Made by a program: the position numbers and the translations under genes | In this document: positions 10,116 to 17,644 of the stretch, piece by piece | Numbering within the stretch: position 1 is the stretch's first letter | Layout: each line of letters opens with the position of its first letter | The notes under the pieces: generated by a model | The model's database searches: none | The model's input: the letters and a program-made list of their open reading frames with translations, nothing else | Told to the model about the DNA's origin: nothing | Assembly: GCA_029881255.1 (NCBI GenBank) | Contig: JAOUMY010000001.1 | Location: forward strand, 930,001 to 994,000 | From: Gammaproteobacteria bacterium | GTDB lineage: Bacteria; Pseudomonadota; Gammaproteobacteria; S012-40 | DNA: 64,000 bases | Direction of reading: 5' to 3'

Positions 10116-10880
10116 GTGGTTGTGAAATGTCACCGGGCGCAAAAGTTGGAGTGGGCACTGGGGGCAGAAATAGTTGTTGACTTCCCCTTCCACGTCTTTC
10201 CCCACGCGATTACTGTTATAGCCAATAATTGCTATCAGAATTTTGTTTCTCCGGGGATTCGAACGACGAAGAGTCCGGTGTTGATATTACAATGTGAAGT
10301 CGAAGATAGCGTCCCTGCGATTCCTGTCCTCCAAACCTCTACCAGCCTGTGGCGAAGCGCGTGCTCAAGCGACCAGGTGATCGACATTTTACAAAATCAA
10401 TTTCATTATCATGCCGAAGTCGTGGAGAATTGCCACGCCTGTATGGTTGTTGTTGATGATGTAGGTGTGTTGATTTGCGGAGATGCGGGCGCCGGTAAGT
10501 CATATTTGGCTAAGCAAATTCTTAATGATGGGCATCAGTTGGTGAGTGACGACGTCGTGGAACTTTTTACCGCCAAAGAAGGCCAATTGTGTGGTAAGGC
10601 ACCGCTCACACTGTATGACATGATTCATTTGGACGGTGTGGAGTTTGCTCAGGTGTCGCTCAAATGGGGGCGATCTTCGCTGGCAGCGAGCGCGACTGTT
10701 GATCTGGTAGTGGAAAAAGTTGGCCACACAAGCCCGGTTGAATTGCCTGCAATTTCCAAGTGTATAGGTAGTCGGTCATTTATTTGTCCGCGGATACGAA
10801 ATTCAGATGATGTTTACCAGATTGTCAGAAACTATCGAATATCTTGTGGACGTACGAAAATCGGGAAGAAGGTTGGATGA
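10116..10880 (+). CDS. divergent HPr kinase/phosphorylase-like protein
   Basis: HPr kinase/phosphorylase phosphorylates HPr at Ser46 and removes it again. This 254-residue protein keeps the His before the P-loop (NCHACMV), a P-loop (GDAGAGKS) and the pair of Asp residues in SDDVVELF, which correspond to the HprK catalytic core. It departs from the family elsewhere. The usual EVRGLGI signature is replaced by TLYDMIHLDGV, the N-terminal domain is short and hardly recognisable, and total length is about 60 residues less than normal. The start (GTG 10116) is uncertain. Its 3' end overlaps rapZ by four bases. Position between ptsN and rapZ supports hprK descent; whether it is still an active kinase is open. 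Confidence 0.75.
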   Translation: MVVKCHRAQKLEWALGAEIVVDFPFHVFPHAITVIANNCYQNFVSPGIRTTKSPVLILQCEVEDSVPAIPVLQTSTSLWRSACSSDQVIDILQNQFHYHAEVVENCHACMVVVDDVGVLICGDAGAGKSYLAKQILNDGHQLVSDDVVELFTAKEGQLCGKAPLTLYDMIHLDGVEFAQVSLKWGRSSLAASATVDLVVEKVGHTSPVELPAISKCIGSRSFICPRIRNSDDVYQIVRNYRISCGRTKIGKKVG

Positions 10881-11731
10881 AACTGTTCATCGTAAGCGGA
10901 TTGTCGGGTTCGGGAAAAAGTACGGTATTGCATGTGCTGGAGGATCTGGGCTTTTATTGCATCGATAATCTTCCCTTAGGTTTACTCGCCAATTTTGCGG
11001 CACATATGGCGAGTACGCCGGAGAAATCCTATGAGAACGCAGCCGTCGGTATCGACGCGCGTAATCGCTCCGGCGATCTGCGACGATTCCCTTCCATATT
11101 GGCGGGTTTGAGAGAATCCAAACTCGAGTGTGAAGTCATCTTCCTGGACGCGGATGATCACATACTGATAAAGCGCTATAGCGAAACGCGTCGTCGTCAT
11201 CCGCTTTCCTCTAAGGCAACTTCACTTGCCGAGGCAATCGGCAAGGAACGCGAACTACTGGAGCCGGTAATACGGCAGCGTGATTTGTACATCGACACAA
11301 GTCACACCAATCTGCACCAGCTACGTGATTTGGTGCGTGAGCGGATTGCACACCGAGGGCAGCAAACTTTATCACTGATGTTCCAATCTTTTGGCTTTAA
11401 GCATGGTGTGCCGGTGGATGCGGATTTCGTGTTTGATGTGCGATGTTTGCCTAATCCCTATTGGGATCAGCAATTGCGCGAATATACAGGGCGCGATAAG
11501 CCGGTGATTGAGTTTCTGGAAGATCACGATGTGGTGGACGAGATGTATCAGGATATCGTGAAATTTATTACAAACTGGGTACCAAGATTTCGTGCTGCGG
11601 ACAGAACCTATGTTACGATTGCAGTAGGTTGTACCGGCGGGCAACATAGGTCGGTTTACTTTGCAGAGAAGTTAGCGCAGCATTTCAGCACGGACTATGA
11701 AGTACTTGCGCGTCACAGAGAGTTGGCATGA
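10877..11731 (+). CDS. rapZ: RNase adapter protein RapZ
   Basis: RapZ is a nucleotide-binding protein that in E. coli guides RNase E to the GlmZ small RNA and so tunes glucosamine-6-phosphate synthesis. Walker A is SGLSGSGKST, followed by DLGFYCIDNLP, and the conserved C-terminal part has FGFKHGVP, DVRCLPNPYW and GCTGGQHRSVY. I chose ATG 10877, preceded by GAAGAAGG, which gives 284 residues, exactly the E. coli length; a TTG at 10844 is less likely. The ATG overlaps the stop of the hprK-like gene and the stop overlaps the next ATG, so the block is translationally coupled. Confidence 0.96.
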   Translation: MKLFIVSGLSGSGKSTVLHVLEDLGFYCIDNLPLGLLANFAAHMASTPEKSYENAAVGIDARNRSGDLRRFPSILAGLRESKLECEVIFLDADDHILIKRYSETRRRHPLSSKATSLAEAIGKERELLEPVIRQRDLYIDTSHTNLHQLRDLVRERIAHRGQQTLSLMFQSFGFKHGVPVDADFVFDVRCLPNPYWDQQLREYTGRDKPVIEFLEDHDVVDEMYQDIVKFITNWVPRFRAADRTYVTIAVGCTGGQHRSVYFAEKLAQHFSTDYEVLARHRELA

Positions 11732-12126
11732 GTGTAGGCCTGTTAATAATAAGCCACGAAAAACTGGGCCAGGTTTTGCTTGAAATAGCAGTTAACGCAA
11801 TTGGCAAAAACCCAATGAGAACCGAATGCGTTTCGGTTACTGCTGCATCGGCGCCAGAAAGATTGACGCAGTTGGCGCATGAAAAGGCTGATTCGCTGGA
11901 TCAGGGGCAAGGAATACTGGTACTAACGGATTTGTATGGTTCTACGCCAGGTAACATCGCATGCACCCTGATGAAACGTCACCGGACGTCGGTAGTGTCC
12001 GGTATCAATTTACCTATGCTGTTGCGTGTGCTCAATTATCCTCAGCTTCGTTTGGAAGAACTGGCAGACAAGGCTGTTAGCGGCGGCAAAGAAGGTATCA
12101 TGGATTGCCGTGCACACGTTTTTTAA
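11728..12126 (+). CDS. PTS system mannose-family EIIA component
   Basis: This 132-residue protein is a single EIIA-Man domain. The phosphoryl-accepting His is in LLIISHEKLGQ near residue 10, and the conserved VLTDLYGSTPGN stretch is near residue 72. No EIIB, EIIC or EIID sugar-permease subunits are present nearby, so it most likely works as a regulatory phosphate acceptor in the PTS-Ntr branch together with HPr. It overlaps the rapZ stop by four bases and precedes the HPr gene by 12 bases. Confidence 0.92.
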   Translation: MSVGLLIISHEKLGQVLLEIAVNAIGKNPMRTECVSVTAASAPERLTQLAHEKADSLDQGQGILVLTDLYGSTPGNIACTLMKRHRTSVVSGINLPMLLRVLNYPQLRLEELADKAVSGGKEGIMDCRAHVF

Positions 12127-12138
12127 TGGGATAATAAA

Positions 12139-12408
12139 GTGCTGACAAAAGACGTTACCATTATTAATTTATTGGGTTTACATGCGCGCGCGGCGGCAAA
12201 GTTTGCGACACTGGCGAATAATTTTTCGGCCGACATCAAGGTCGTGCGTGGATCACGTGAGGTTAACGGTAAAAGCATAATGGGTTTGATGATGTTAGCA
12301 GCCAGCAAAGGTACGCAACTCACGCTCATTATTGATGGTGATGACGAACAACAAATGCAGGAAGCTATCTGCACTCTGATCAATAACCGTTTTGAAGAAG
12401 ACGAGTAG
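12139..12408 (+). CDS. HPr family phosphocarrier protein
   Basis: This small cytoplasmic carrier passes phosphate from enzyme I to EIIA domains. The His-phosphorylation site is NLLGLHARAAAKF (His16) and the regulatory Ser site is NGKSIMGLMML. Both sites are intact, which fits the presence of an HprK-like gene three genes upstream. Length is 89 residues, normal for HPr/NPr. The start is GTG at 12139. It ends the ptsN-hprK-rapZ-EIIA-HPr run; no ptsI follows directly. Whether to call it ptsH or npr cannot be settled from sequence alone. Confidence 0.95.
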   Translation: MLTKDVTIINLLGLHARAAAKFATLANNFSADIKVVRGSREVNGKSIMGLMMLAASKGTQLTLIIDGDDEQQMQEAICTLINNRFEEDE

Positions 12409-12494
12409 TCCTGACTCACGCCTGATATAATCGCCCATCCGTTGCCGACGTGAATTGTGTTCGGCTTGTATACGGCATTCATCACAGATGGCAC

Positions 12495-13850
12495 ATGAAT
12501 CAGGAATCAACAGAACCCAAGACCGAATTTCGTGATGAGCTGAATCACCTGCTTGGGCAGCGTGATGAGGCGGGTATTGCGCGTCTGATTGCTGATTTAC
12601 ACCCTGCCCAGCTTGCTGATTTACTTGAGTCACTCCCGCACGATGAGCGCGCCCAGGTTTGGGATCTGACCGATCCGGATAAATTCGGCGATGTACTCCT
12701 TTTCGTTAACGATGCCGTTCGCTCTGGTCTGATCGAGCGACTGGACGAGCATGCGCTAATCGCTGCTACCGGTAATCTCGAAGCAGACGATCTTGCTGAC
12801 ATTCTGCCAGATCTCCCTGGGTCGGTTATCAGCGAAATCCTGCAATCGATGGATGAGCAGGATCGCCAACGCCTCGAGACAGTTCTCAAGTATCCGGAGG
12901 ATACCGCTGGCGGTCTGATGAATGTGGATACGGTAACCGTCAGACCAGATGTTTCGTTGGAAGTCGTTTTGCGATATTTGCGATATCGAGCCAGTTTGCC
13001 TGATATGACCGACAAATTATTCGTGGTGAATCGCCAGGATATCTATCAGGGCTATCTTAGTCTCGCGGATTTGGTATCCAAAGACCCCGAATTGACGGTT
13101 GCCGACGTGTTGAGCAATAGCATCGACCCGATTACCGTTGATACAGAAGATGGAAAAGTTGCGCACTTATTCGAAAAACTGGATCTGGTGTCCGCACCTG
13201 TTGTGGATACTGATGGTAAGTTGCTTGGTCGTATCACCATCGATGACGTGGTCGACGTAATCCGCGAAGAGGCCGACCATACCATTATGAGTCGTGCCGG
13301 TCTGGATGAAGAGGACGACATGTTTGCGCCAGTGGTGCGTAGTACCCAGCGGCGCACTGTCTGGTTAGGTGTAAACCTTTTGACGGCCTTGCTTGCGTCC
13401 TGGGTAATCGGCTTGTTCGATGCCACGATTGAGCAACTGGTAGCCTTGGCAGTATTAATGCCCGTCGTGGCCAGCATGGGAGGCATTGCGGGAAGCCAGA
13501 CGCTGACGCTGGTAATCCGTGGTCTGGCTTTGGGCAAAATCGGCACGACTAACCAGAATTTACTGCTTAAGAAAGAACTGTCAGTTGGCGCACTCAATGG
13601 CGTCATGTGGGCGACAGTGATTGGTTTTGTCGCCTATGTCTGGTTTGAAAGCGTGGGCCTGGGCATCATTATTGGTTTGGCGATTCTGGCAAATCTTATT
13701 GTTGCTGCGTTTTCTGGAGCGACCATTCCCTTGCTGCTCAAGCGGTTTGGCGCCGACCCGGCGCTTGCAGGTAGCGTCGTGCTAACCACCGTGACTGATG
13801 TGGTTGGTTTTTTCGTCTTTCTTGGTCTGGCCGCGGTGTTCCTGGTGTAA
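12495..13850 (+). CDS. mgtE: magnesium transporter MgtE
   Basis: MgtE is a homodimeric Mg2+ channel gated by cytoplasmic Mg2+. The order of domains is typical: an acidic helical N domain (residues about 10-120, with LADLLESLPHDERAQVW), two CBS domains (about 125-250, with PEDTAGGLMN) and a five-helix membrane domain ending near residue 450. The pore region shows VLMPVVASMGGIAGSQ and the last helices show TTVTDVVGFFVFLGLA. I chose the ATG at 12495 (451 residues); a GTG at 12450 in frame would add 15 non-conserved residues. No clear ribosome-binding site is seen for either. Confidence 0.95.
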   Translation: MNQESTEPKTEFRDELNHLLGQRDEAGIARLIADLHPAQLADLLESLPHDERAQVWDLTDPDKFGDVLLFVNDAVRSGLIERLDEHALIAATGNLEADDLADILPDLPGSVISEILQSMDEQDRQRLETVLKYPEDTAGGLMNVDTVTVRPDVSLEVVLRYLRYRASLPDMTDKLFVVNRQDIYQGYLSLADLVSKDPELTVADVLSNSIDPITVDTEDGKVAHLFEKLDLVSAPVVDTDGKLLGRITIDDVVDVIREEADHTIMSRAGLDEEDDMFAPVVRSTQRRTVWLGVNLLTALLASWVIGLFDATIEQLVALAVLMPVVASMGGIAGSQTLTLVIRGLALGKIGTTNQNLLLKKELSVGALNGVMWATVIGFVAYVWFESVGLGIIIGLAILANLIVAAFSGATIPLLLKRFGADPALAGSVVLTTVTDVVGFFVFLGLAAVFLV

Positions 13851-13979
13851 CCAAGCCCCATTCCGCTGCGGTTATCCTCTTCGCCACAATTAACGTGTCG
13901 TATCGTGATGAAATAGAAGATGTGGTGACGTGCGGCGGTATCGTTCGCTTATGGCATTTCCCACGCTTTGCTGATATCC

Positions 13980-14273
13980 ATGAGGGTTGTTTGTGCTGCA
14001 GATCTCAATAGTTGCCCCAATATCCTGTTGACGCCTATGGATTTTGCCGAAGGTGACACGTATTCTTTTAAAAGCAAAACTCTCTATAAGATTACTCAGA
14101 TCGACGGTCCCATGGCCCTTTTTGCCAAAAAACACAATGTGGGTATAAACCTGAAGACTGCGTTTGCTGAGGAATTTACGCATATCAACGGTATTGCTGT
14201 ATGGAGCGACACCGATAATTCGGGCTCTTACACCCTTGGCTACTATGGCAATCTGATGTTTTCTGGCGAATAA
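13980..14273 (+). CDS. hypothetical protein, 97 residues
   Basis: I do not recognise this family. The reading frame has codon use like its neighbours and continues in-frame upstream to 13929 without another ATG; a TTG at 13968 is possible. The sequence has two Cys close to the N-terminus, a region rich in Asp/Phe and a C-terminal part full of small and aromatic residues (SGSYTLGYYGNLMF) that looks like beta-strands. It lies between mgtE and the acireductone dioxygenase gene. It might be a small secreted or beta-rich protein, but no export signal can be seen with confidence. Confidence 0.45.
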   Translation: MRVVCAADLNSCPNILLTPMDFAEGDTYSFKSKTLYKITQIDGPMALFAKKHNVGINLKTAFAEEFTHINGIAVWSDTDNSGSYTLGYYGNLMFSGE

Positions 14274-14375
14274 TATGCCTCTTTCAGGAAGTCTCCGAAT
14301 AGGTCAGATTAGCGACGAGGGCATATTCAGAGGCTCGCTGGCCACCAGGACAGGAACACAAGGGGAGAAAAGATT

Positions 14376-14948
14376 ATGGCACGTATTATTTTTGCGGACG
14401 GCAGACAGGAAACCGATATGGCTGTCATAGAGCCGATACTCGCAAATATCGGTGTTGCACTCAAACAGTGGCCGACGCCTGAGGCTGATGATATTCAAGA
14501 CCTGTTAGAGAGCAAGGCGCTTGATGATGGGCAAAAAGAAGCCGTGTTGAAATCAGTCGACAACCGATTCGAGACTCTGAAGCAGGAATATGGCTATACC
14601 ACTCGCGATATGATTGTGTTGCACGAAGATATTCCAGGTTTGGGCGAAATTCTCGCTAAATTTGAATCCATTCATTATCACACGGATGACGAAGTACGCT
14701 ACATCGTTGGAGGTAAGGGCTATTTCGGATTTGTAGACGGCGAGGGTACCCAAATGTTAGTTGAGGTGGTTGCCGGTGATTACATCAATGTGCCCGCCAA
14801 TGCCGAACACTGGTTTACGTTAGGCGATTCCAGACGTATAAAAGCCGTGCGTTATTTTATAGATACCAGTGGCTGGACGCCGGTTTATACCGAGCGCCCC
14901 TTGCAGTTCGATGAGTCTAATCTGCCTTGGAGTGTCACAACAGCCTAA
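14376..14948 (+). CDS. mtnD: acireductone dioxygenase
   Basis: ARD acts in the methionine salvage pathway. It oxidises the acireductone formed from methylthioribulose phosphate to formate and 2-keto-4-methylthiobutyrate (Fe form) or off-pathway products (Ni form). The cupin metal site is clear: IHYHTDDEVRYIV supplies two His and one Glu, and EHWFTLG supplies the third His. Length is 190 residues, typical for bacterial ARD. A strong AAGGGGAG ribosome-binding sequence precedes the ATG. The dehydratase gene mtnB follows after 149 bases, but the enolase-phosphatase gene mtnC that often sits between them is absent here. Confidence 0.95.
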   Translation: MARIIFADGRQETDMAVIEPILANIGVALKQWPTPEADDIQDLLESKALDDGQKEAVLKSVDNRFETLKQEYGYTTRDMIVLHEDIPGLGEILAKFESIHYHTDDEVRYIVGGKGYFGFVDGEGTQMLVEVVAGDYINVPANAEHWFTLGDSRRIKAVRYFIDTSGWTPVYTERPLQFDESNLPWSVTTA

Positions 14949-15097
14949 GACCGTTGAGGTGTTCCAACTTAGGTCGCCTTGCGCGGATTGATAGCGTAGA
15001 TATTCACTCGAAACGATATTTACTTCTCTTTCGGTGTTGGTGACCGTTTTTGTCTTGTTTTTGTCACAGGTGTTGGCAAGTCAGAGGATGCACATAA

Positions 15098-15724
15098 ATG
15101 ACGCAAAAACTCAATTCACTGAGTCCTTGTGAAGGGCTCACCTGCGCCGCCCGTGATTTTCATCAACGTGGTTGGATGGCTGGTACCGCCGGTAATATGA
15201 GTGTACGCGTAGATGAAAACAGTTTTTGGCTTACCGCCAGTGGTAAGCCCAAAGGTAGCCTGGATCAGAAAGACTTTGTTAAGGTCTCGCTGAATGGCGA
15301 TCTTATTGAGGAAGTAGCCGTAGGCAATAAGCCTTCAGCAGAATCAAGCATACATCAGGTGGTGTACCGTCTTTTCCCAGATGCAGGGGCCTGTTTGCAT
15401 GTACATAGTGTTGACGCCTATATTGCTACGCGTCGATTCTGTACTGAAAATCTTCAGATGATGTTGCCAGATATCGAAATGATCAAAGGATTCGATGTGT
15501 GGGAACAAAACCCAGGCATTCTTCTTGATGTTTTTGAGAATCATCGGGACGTAAAAAAAATTGCCGCAGACATTGAGGCGCGTTATCGGCAAACCAGCCC
15601 GCGTATCACTGCCTTGATGATACGAGACCATGGTGTTACGGTGTGGGCACCGGATCTGCAAACGGCCTACAATCGTGTCGAGATACTGGAATTTATCATG
15701 TCGTTTATGGCCAGATCGGCCTGA
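15098..15724 (+). CDS. mtnB: methylthioribulose-1-phosphate dehydratase
   Basis: MtnB dehydrates 5-methylthioribulose 1-phosphate in methionine salvage. It belongs to the class II aldolase/adducin fold. Visible family marks are GWMAGTAGNMSVR near residue 26, the metal-binding LHVHSVDA (two His) and RDHGVTVWAPD (third His). Length is 208 residues, as expected. An AGAGG ribosome-binding sequence precedes the ATG. It ends eight bases before a TRAP transporter small subunit, so the three genes mtnB-dctQ-dctM are probably one transcript. Confidence 0.93.
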   Translation: MTQKLNSLSPCEGLTCAARDFHQRGWMAGTAGNMSVRVDENSFWLTASGKPKGSLDQKDFVKVSLNGDLIEEVAVGNKPSAESSIHQVVYRLFPDAGACLHVHSVDAYIATRRFCTENLQMMLPDIEMIKGFDVWEQNPGILLDVFENHRDVKKIAADIEARYRQTSPRITALMIRDHGVTVWAPDLQTAYNRVEILEFIMSFMARSA

Positions 15725-15732
15725 CTATATTC

Positions 15733-16263
15733 ATGCTGGATAGACTGAGACAATTCGCTTCCATAGTTGAACAAATCACCGAATGGACGGGACGGCTGAT
15801 TTCATGGCTGGTTTTGTTTATGGTGGTGGTGATGTTCATCGTTGTGGTACTCCGCTACATGTTTAATGTGGGTTGGATTGCCATGCAGGAGTCCGTGACC
15901 TATGCCCATGTTCTGGTGTTTATGTTGGGTACGGCATTCGCCATGAAACACAATCAGCATGTCAGGGTGGATATTTTCTATCAACGCTATTCTCCTAGTG
16001 GACGAGCTTGGATCAATATTTTTGGTAGTGTATTTCTATTGCTGCCGGTAGCTGTCTACATTTTTTCCAGCTCTTATGAATATGTTTTGGATTCTATTTC
16101 ACTTAAAGAGTCTTCCCGTGAAGCAGGGGGCTTGCCTTTCGTCTATTTATTGAAGTTACAGATGCTTATTATGGCTGGCCTGCTGGTGTTGCAGGCACTA
16201 GCAGAAATCATTCGTAATGCATTCATTGTTGTCGGCATCGAACAGGAAGGCGAGCATGGCTGA
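15733..16263 (+). CDS. TRAP transporter small permease (DctQ family)
   Basis: This is the four-helix small membrane subunit of a tripartite ATP-independent periplasmic transporter. Four hydrophobic segments are seen, and the typical helix-2 loop has the pattern ESVTYAHVLVFMLGTAFAMKHNQHVRVD, here noted by its core AMKHNQHVRVD. I chose the ATG at 15733 (176 residues) because the earlier in-frame start lies deep in mtnB. It overlaps the large subunit by eight bases. The substrate is unknown; no DctP substrate-binding protein gene is present in the window. Confidence 0.9.
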   Translation: MLDRLRQFASIVEQITEWTGRLISWLVLFMVVVMFIVVVLRYMFNVGWIAMQESVTYAHVLVFMLGTAFAMKHNQHVRVDIFYQRYSPSGRAWINIFGSVFLLLPVAVYIFSSSYEYVLDSISLKESSREAGGLPFVYLLKLQMLIMAGLLVLQALAEIIRNAFIVVGIEQEGEHG

Positions 16264-17638
16264 GTATATTCCACTCGTCATGTTTGCCGTTGTCTGTCTG
16301 GTGTTGCTACTCGGTTACCCAGTCGCATTTACTTTGGCAGGTACTGCTTTAGGTTTTGCATGGTTCGGTACTACCTTGGGCATGTTTGACGCAGCATTTC
16401 TCGACGCCTTGCCCAATCGTCTGTTTGGGATTATGACGAATGAAACGTTGATTGCAGTTCCTTTGTTTGTTTTTATGGGCGTAATGCTTGAGAAATCCCG
16501 TGTAGCCGAATCTTTGCTCGATAATATGGCTTCACTTTTTGGTAACGTACGAGGCGGCCTGGGATATTCTGTTGTGCTAGTGGGTATGTTGCTCGCTGCG
16601 AGTACCGGGATTGTCGGTGCAACTGTCGTTACCATGGGTTTGCTGGCATTGCCGACGATGTTGAAGCGTGGTTATGATCCTGCGCTTTCATCTGGTGCCA
16701 TATGCGCTTCCGGCACATTAGGTCAGATTATTCCGCCATCGATTGTCTTGGTCTTGTTAGGAGATGTGATGTCGTCTGCCTATCAGCAGGCGCAATTGGA
16801 TATGGGGATTTTTTCGCCTGATACAGTCTCTGTGGGTGACTTGTTTGCAGGTGCGTTAATTCCCGGATTGTTATTGGTCGCCTTTTATATACTTTACTTG
16901 GTGATCATTGCCTTCATCCGTCCAGATAAAATGCCGCGTCCTGAAGCGGTATCTGCGACAGACAATAGTGCGGCGTGGCGTCATCTCCTTAGAGGCCTGT
17001 TGCCGCCTTTGTTGCTTATGGTTGCGGTTCTCGGTTCGATTTTAGGCGGTATCGCAACACCGACAGAGGCTGCATCGGTAGGCGCGGTTGGTGCGATCTT
17101 GTTGGCGCAATCACGTAAACAGCTTAACTGGAAGGTGCTTTTCGAAGTCGGGCGGCAAACGACGCTGGTGAGTAGTATGGTGTTTATGATACTCATCGGC
17201 GCGTCGATTTTCTCGCTGGTGTTTAGAGGTTTCGGTGGTGATGAGCTGGTAAAAGATTTATTGAGTGACTTGCCTGGCGGCGCGTTCGGCGCGATGTTGA
17301 TCGTTATGCTGATTATGTTTTTGCTCGGTTTCGTTCTCGACTTTATCGAAATCATTTTTGTGGTGGTGCCTATCGTCGGGCCTGTGTTGCTGGCGATGGA
17401 TCTTGATCCAGTATGGCTGGGTGTCATGATTGCGTTAAATCTACAGACATCATTTTTAACGCCGCCTTTTGGATTCGCTCTTTTCTACTTGAGAGGCGTT
17501 GCCCCGGCAGCGGTTACAACACTGCATATCTATCGAGGTGTCATTCCATTTATTGTGATTCAGCTATTCACGCTGATGATGGTTGCCTGGTGGGGAGATT
17601 TGGCAACTTGGTTGCCGAGATGGTTGTATGGGGATTAG
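16256..17638 (+). CDS. TRAP transporter large permease (DctM family)
   Basis: This is the large, ion-coupled membrane subunit of a TRAP transporter, 460 residues with about 12 hydrophobic segments. Family marks include FVFMGVMLEKS near the first third, GTLGQIIPPSIVLVLLGDV around residue 155 and the C-terminal FLTPPFGFALFYLRGVAP. The ATG at 16256 is preceded by GGAAGG and overlaps the dctQ stop. The pair sits directly behind mtnB, which suggests, without proof, import of a carboxylate or sulfur-containing sugar acid linked to methionine salvage. It ends seven bases before the convergent FapA-like gene. Confidence 0.93.
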   Translation: MAEYIPLVMFAVVCLVLLLGYPVAFTLAGTALGFAWFGTTLGMFDAAFLDALPNRLFGIMTNETLIAVPLFVFMGVMLEKSRVAESLLDNMASLFGNVRGGLGYSVVLVGMLLAASTGIVGATVVTMGLLALPTMLKRGYDPALSSGAICASGTLGQIIPPSIVLVLLGDVMSSAYQQAQLDMGIFSPDTVSVGDLFAGALIPGLLLVAFYILYLVIIAFIRPDKMPRPEAVSATDNSAAWRHLLRGLLPPLLLMVAVLGSILGGIATPTEAASVGAVGAILLAQSRKQLNWKVLFEVGRQTTLVSSMVFMILIGASIFSLVFRGFGGDELVKDLLSDLPGGAFGAMLIVMLIMFLLGFVLDFIEIIFVVVPIVGPVLLAMDLDPVWLGVMIALNLQTSFLTPPFGFALFYLRGVAPAAVTTLHIYRGVIPFIVIQLFTLMMVAWWGDLATWLPRWLYGD

Positions 17639-17644
17639 CGCAAA

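Noticed and set aside
14272-14327. Terminator after the 97-residue hypothetical gene
   Set aside because: AATATGCC and GGCATATT pair, but about 40 bases lie between the arms and no T-run follows.
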